From: Bacteroidota bacterium
GTDB lineage: Bacteria; Bacteroidota; Bacteroidia; Flavobacteriales; Weeksellaceae
Assembly (NCBI GenBank): GCA_018266965.1
Contig: JAFDZJ010000326.1
Location: 1 to 15,159 of the forward strand
Length of the DNA stretch: 15,159 bases
Reading direction: 5' to 3'
Each line of letters opens with the position of its first letter. The first letter of the stretch is position 1. The position numbers and the translations under genes were made by a program. The notes beneath the pieces are model-generated. The model searched no databases. It worked only from the letters and a program-made list of their open reading frames with translations, and was not told where the DNA came from. Below are positions 13,260 to 15,159 of this stretch, piece after piece.

Positions 13260-14336
13260 TTAATCTTTCATCATAAGATTTTGTATTGCAATACTCTCTT
13301 CGTGTATAGCTTTGAATATTTTTTCAACAAATTGAGGTGTCATACCTGTTTCTGTAGCTTTTCCAAGGACATATTCCTGTATCAACTTCCATCGTTCTGG
13401 TTGGAAAATCATGATATTGTTATCGTGTTTTAGCTGTCCGATTTTTTCTGAAATTTTCATTCTTTGAGATAAAAGTTCTATTAATTGGAAATCCAAATCG
13501 GAGATAAGTGTTCTGTGTCTTTCCATTTCTTCATCAAAACCTAAAACTGTTGTATTTCTTATTTTCAAATGAGCAATCAGTTCGGCTAATTTTTGCGGTG
13601 TAATCTGTTGTTGAGCATCACTCCAAGCCTTGTCCGGGTTGCAATGCGTTTCTATCATCATACCATCATAATCCAAATTGAAAGCAGTTTGGCTTACGGT
13701 AGCAAGAGAAATTCTATTGCCACAGATATGCGAAGGATCTATCAACATCGGTATATTGGGAAATTGCTGTTTGAAATCCAATGCCAATTGCCAATGTGGA
13801 TTATTTCTATATTGTGATTTCTGATAGGTAGAAAAACCCCTATGGATAACACCCAATTTTTCAATTCCTTGTGCTAAAAATCTTTCCAATGCTCCTATCC
13901 AAAGAGCCAAATCTGGATTTACAGGATTTTTTACCAAAACTATTTTATCCGTTCCATTAAGCGATTCTGCTATTTCTTGTACAGTAAAAGGATTTACGGT
14001 AGATCTTGCACCAATCCACAATATATCCACTTCGGCTTTCAATGCAGCTTCTACATGATGAGCATTGGCGACTTCTGTTGCGGTAAGAAATCCAAATTTC
14101 TCTTTTACAAGTTTCAACCAATCCAATCCAATGACACCAACACCTTCAAAACCATTTGGTTTGGTCCGTGGTTTCCAAATTCCGGCTCGAAAGATTTGAA
14201 CTTTATCCGTATTTTCTGCGATAAGCTCTGCGGTTTTCAGCATTTGTTCTTCACTTTCTGCACTACAAGGACCTGCGATAATAAGAGGTTTTGGAAATTG
14301 ATTAATCCAAGAATTTTTTATGTTTTTTAATTCCAT
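13260..14336 (-). CDS. Bifunctional DAHP synthase / type II chorismate mutase
   Basis: A 358-residue fusion enzyme acting at two points of aromatic amino acid synthesis: phosphoenolpyruvate plus erythrose 4-phosphate to DAHP, and chorismate to prephenate. Residues ~15-265 are a type I beta (KdsA-like) DAHP synthase: IIAGPCSAES (19-28), KPRTKP (55-60), GARS (109-112), KNP (136-138), DPSH (200-203) and E229/H231 as metal ligands. Residues ~270-358 are an AroQ-type chorismate mutase with R274, R281-type helix residues and KISEKIGQLK (294-303). In such fusions the mutase domain also serves feedback control by prephenate. It is first gene of an operon with rsgA and has a good promoter in the preceding gap. 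Confidence 0.94.
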   Translation of the reverse strand: MELKNIKNSWINQFPKPLIIAGPCSAESEEQMLKTAELIAENTDKVQIFRAGIWKPRTKPNGFEGVGVIGLDWLKLVKEKFGFLTATEVANAHHVEAALKAEVDILWIGARSTVNPFTVQEIAESLNGTDKIVLVKNPVNPDLALWIGALERFLAQGIEKLGVIHRGFSTYQKSQYRNNPHWQLALDFKQQFPNIPMLIDPSHICGNRISLATVSQTAFNLDYDGMMIETHCNPDKAWSDAQQQITPQKLAELIAHLKIRNTTVLGFDEEMERHRTLISDLDFQLIELLSQRMKISEKIGQLKHDNNIMIFQPERWKLIQEYVLGKATETGMTPQFVEKIFKAIHEESIAIQNLMMKD

Positions 14337-14375
14337 TTATTTTCTATTAGATTCTAAAAACATTAGAAACTTTGG

Positions 14376-14409
14376 CAAAGATAAAGAATTATGAAAAATC
14401 GAAATTCAA
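14376..14409 (-). promoter_or_regulatory. Promoter of the DAHP synthase-rsgA operon
   Basis: The minus strand has TTG (14409-14407), 23 bases, then TATCTTTG (14383-14376). Both elements match the Bacteroidota consensus and spacing. The -33 part lies within the last codons of dnaX, and the -7 box within the 52-base gap. It leaves a leader of about 35 bases. Confidence 0.7.
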
Positions 14410-15159
14410 TATTTCGTTCAGATCTTTGAGTAGAGGGTTTATTTCAACCAATTTTTCAAACTTTTGTCTATTGGTAATTATTTCTATTTTTGGCGAACCT
14501 TCTACTTTTTTATAAAGAATATTCAGTTCAAAATGATGTACCTTTTGTTTGAAACTATTGATAAATAGACTTTTATGTTTTTCAAATTCTTCCTTTGCCG
14601 ATTCAGACGAAAATAATATTTCCAAATCATCTTCTCCAATTTTGGATATTTTGAATAGATTAATTGCATTGTAAGCTACTGTATCCAATTCTTGAATTTT
14701 TTTCAGAAATACAAGCCATTCTGTTTGCAAATCGGTTTCAGAAAAATGATTTCGAGGTAATTTTTCCGAATGTTCAATCGCATTATTCTCCTCTATATTA
14801 TTTTTTTCGCTAAAAAGATTTTGGATTGAAAATTGAGACTGTACCTTTCCACTAGCAATTGGGGTTTTTGTTTTTAGGATTTTTTCAATTGGTGGAATTA
14901 TTGGTGCAACAGACGATTTCTCAACAACTATTGTTGATTGCTCTTTTTTTTCGTCGATTTTATTTGGAGGCAAACCGCTAGTTTCCGAACTACTGAATAG
15001 TGGAGCTAGGATTAAGAATTTTTTTTTTTTTGTTCTAAATTAGCTGTAAGGCTACACAATTGCATCAATGCAATTTCTACTGTGAGCCTTGGATTTTTGG
15101 AAATTTTGTAATTGATGTCGGCATGATTACAAATTTCTATCCCATCAATCAACTGTTGA
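14389..15159 (-). CDS. dnaX: DNA polymerase III tau/gamma subunit, 3' part, with frame change
   Basis: The clamp-loader ATPase gene, entering from the right edge. From 15158 the first frame reads QQLIDGIEICNHADINYKIS, then KNPRLTVEIALMQLCSL, the end of DnaX domain III. It passes through the A13 tract and stops at TAA 15014-15012. The continuing part is in the -1 frame: KKFLILAPLFSS, a low-complexity linker, then a tau-like C-terminal domain ending RQKFEKLVEINPLLKDLNEI and a short tail, the usual Flavobacteriales end. The -1 frame is closed by a TAA at 15042-15040, so the switch must fall in a 25-base window that contains the A tract. An N-terminal start for the downstream frame alone (TTG 14973) is not credible. 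Either programmed slippage or a one-base homopolymer error explains it. Confidence 0.85.
15019..15031 (-). other. A13 slippery tract in dnaX
   Basis: Thirteen A on the coding strand (T on the plus strand). As read, translation gives Lys-Lys-Lys-Asn-Ser-stop, a gamma-like product. Adding one A or removing two in the mRNA, or a -1 ribosomal shift, opens the tau frame. Runs of this kind cause RNA polymerase slippage in the Thermus dnaX gene (established). Confidence 0.7.

Noticed and set aside
14389..14973. Separate 194-residue gene starting at TTG 14973
   Set aside because: The C-terminal motif is that of DnaX, and the open frame continues upstream to the A13 tract where the rest of DnaX joins.

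Overview
The window looks like chromosome of a low-GC member of the Flavobacteriales (Bacteroidota), probably close to Chryseobacterium and other Weeksellaceae. This rests on protein flavour (UVR-tailed bifunctional nuclease, DAHP synthase fused to type II chorismate mutase, etfB-etfA pair). It also rests on promoters of the Bacteroidota type (TTG-N17-23-TAnnTTTG), seen repeatedly, and on the absence of Shine-Dalgarno sequences. The family-level placement is from memory and was not searched.

Layout. (1) 1-5453 is conserved core, all on the minus strand: the 3'-truncated purB; a bifunctional nuclease gene translationally coupled to a nucleoside-type MFS permease, ending in a hairpin terminator; and etfB-etfA, with a 26-bp palindromic operator candidate upstream and a terminator downstream. 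(2) 5778-9360 is an accessory block. Four units, all on the minus strand, each consist of a gene or toxin-antitoxin pair followed at its stop codon by a 142-173 bp imperfect palindrome (called E1-E4 here, numbered by coordinate). Cargo: an unknown protein with a C-terminal zinc-ribbon-like motif (E4), a uracil-DNA-glycosylase-like protein (E3), a toxin-first HigBA-type pair (E2) and ParDE (E1). This is integron-cassette architecture, but no integrase is in the window and the site ends are not canonical attC. (3) 9366-12225 holds a Gfo/Idh/MocA oxidoreductase (minus), diverging from a DUF1016/YhcG-type PD-(D/E)XK nuclease gene whose stop overlaps the start of pcm. (4) 12330-15159 is core again, minus strand: rsgA abutting the DAHP synthase/chorismate mutase gene, then the 3' part of dnaX. 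A heptad-based tandem repeat separates the convergent pcm and rsgA.

Most notable points: the cassette-like array (5778-9360); an A13 tract in dnaX (15019-15031) that joins two reading frames, so that tau needs slippage or frameshifting while unslipped reading gives a short gamma-like product; a duplicated palindrome inside the coding sequence of the DUF1016 nuclease; and several well-formed Bacteroidota promoters, one of which predicts a leaderless mRNA for the bifunctional nuclease.
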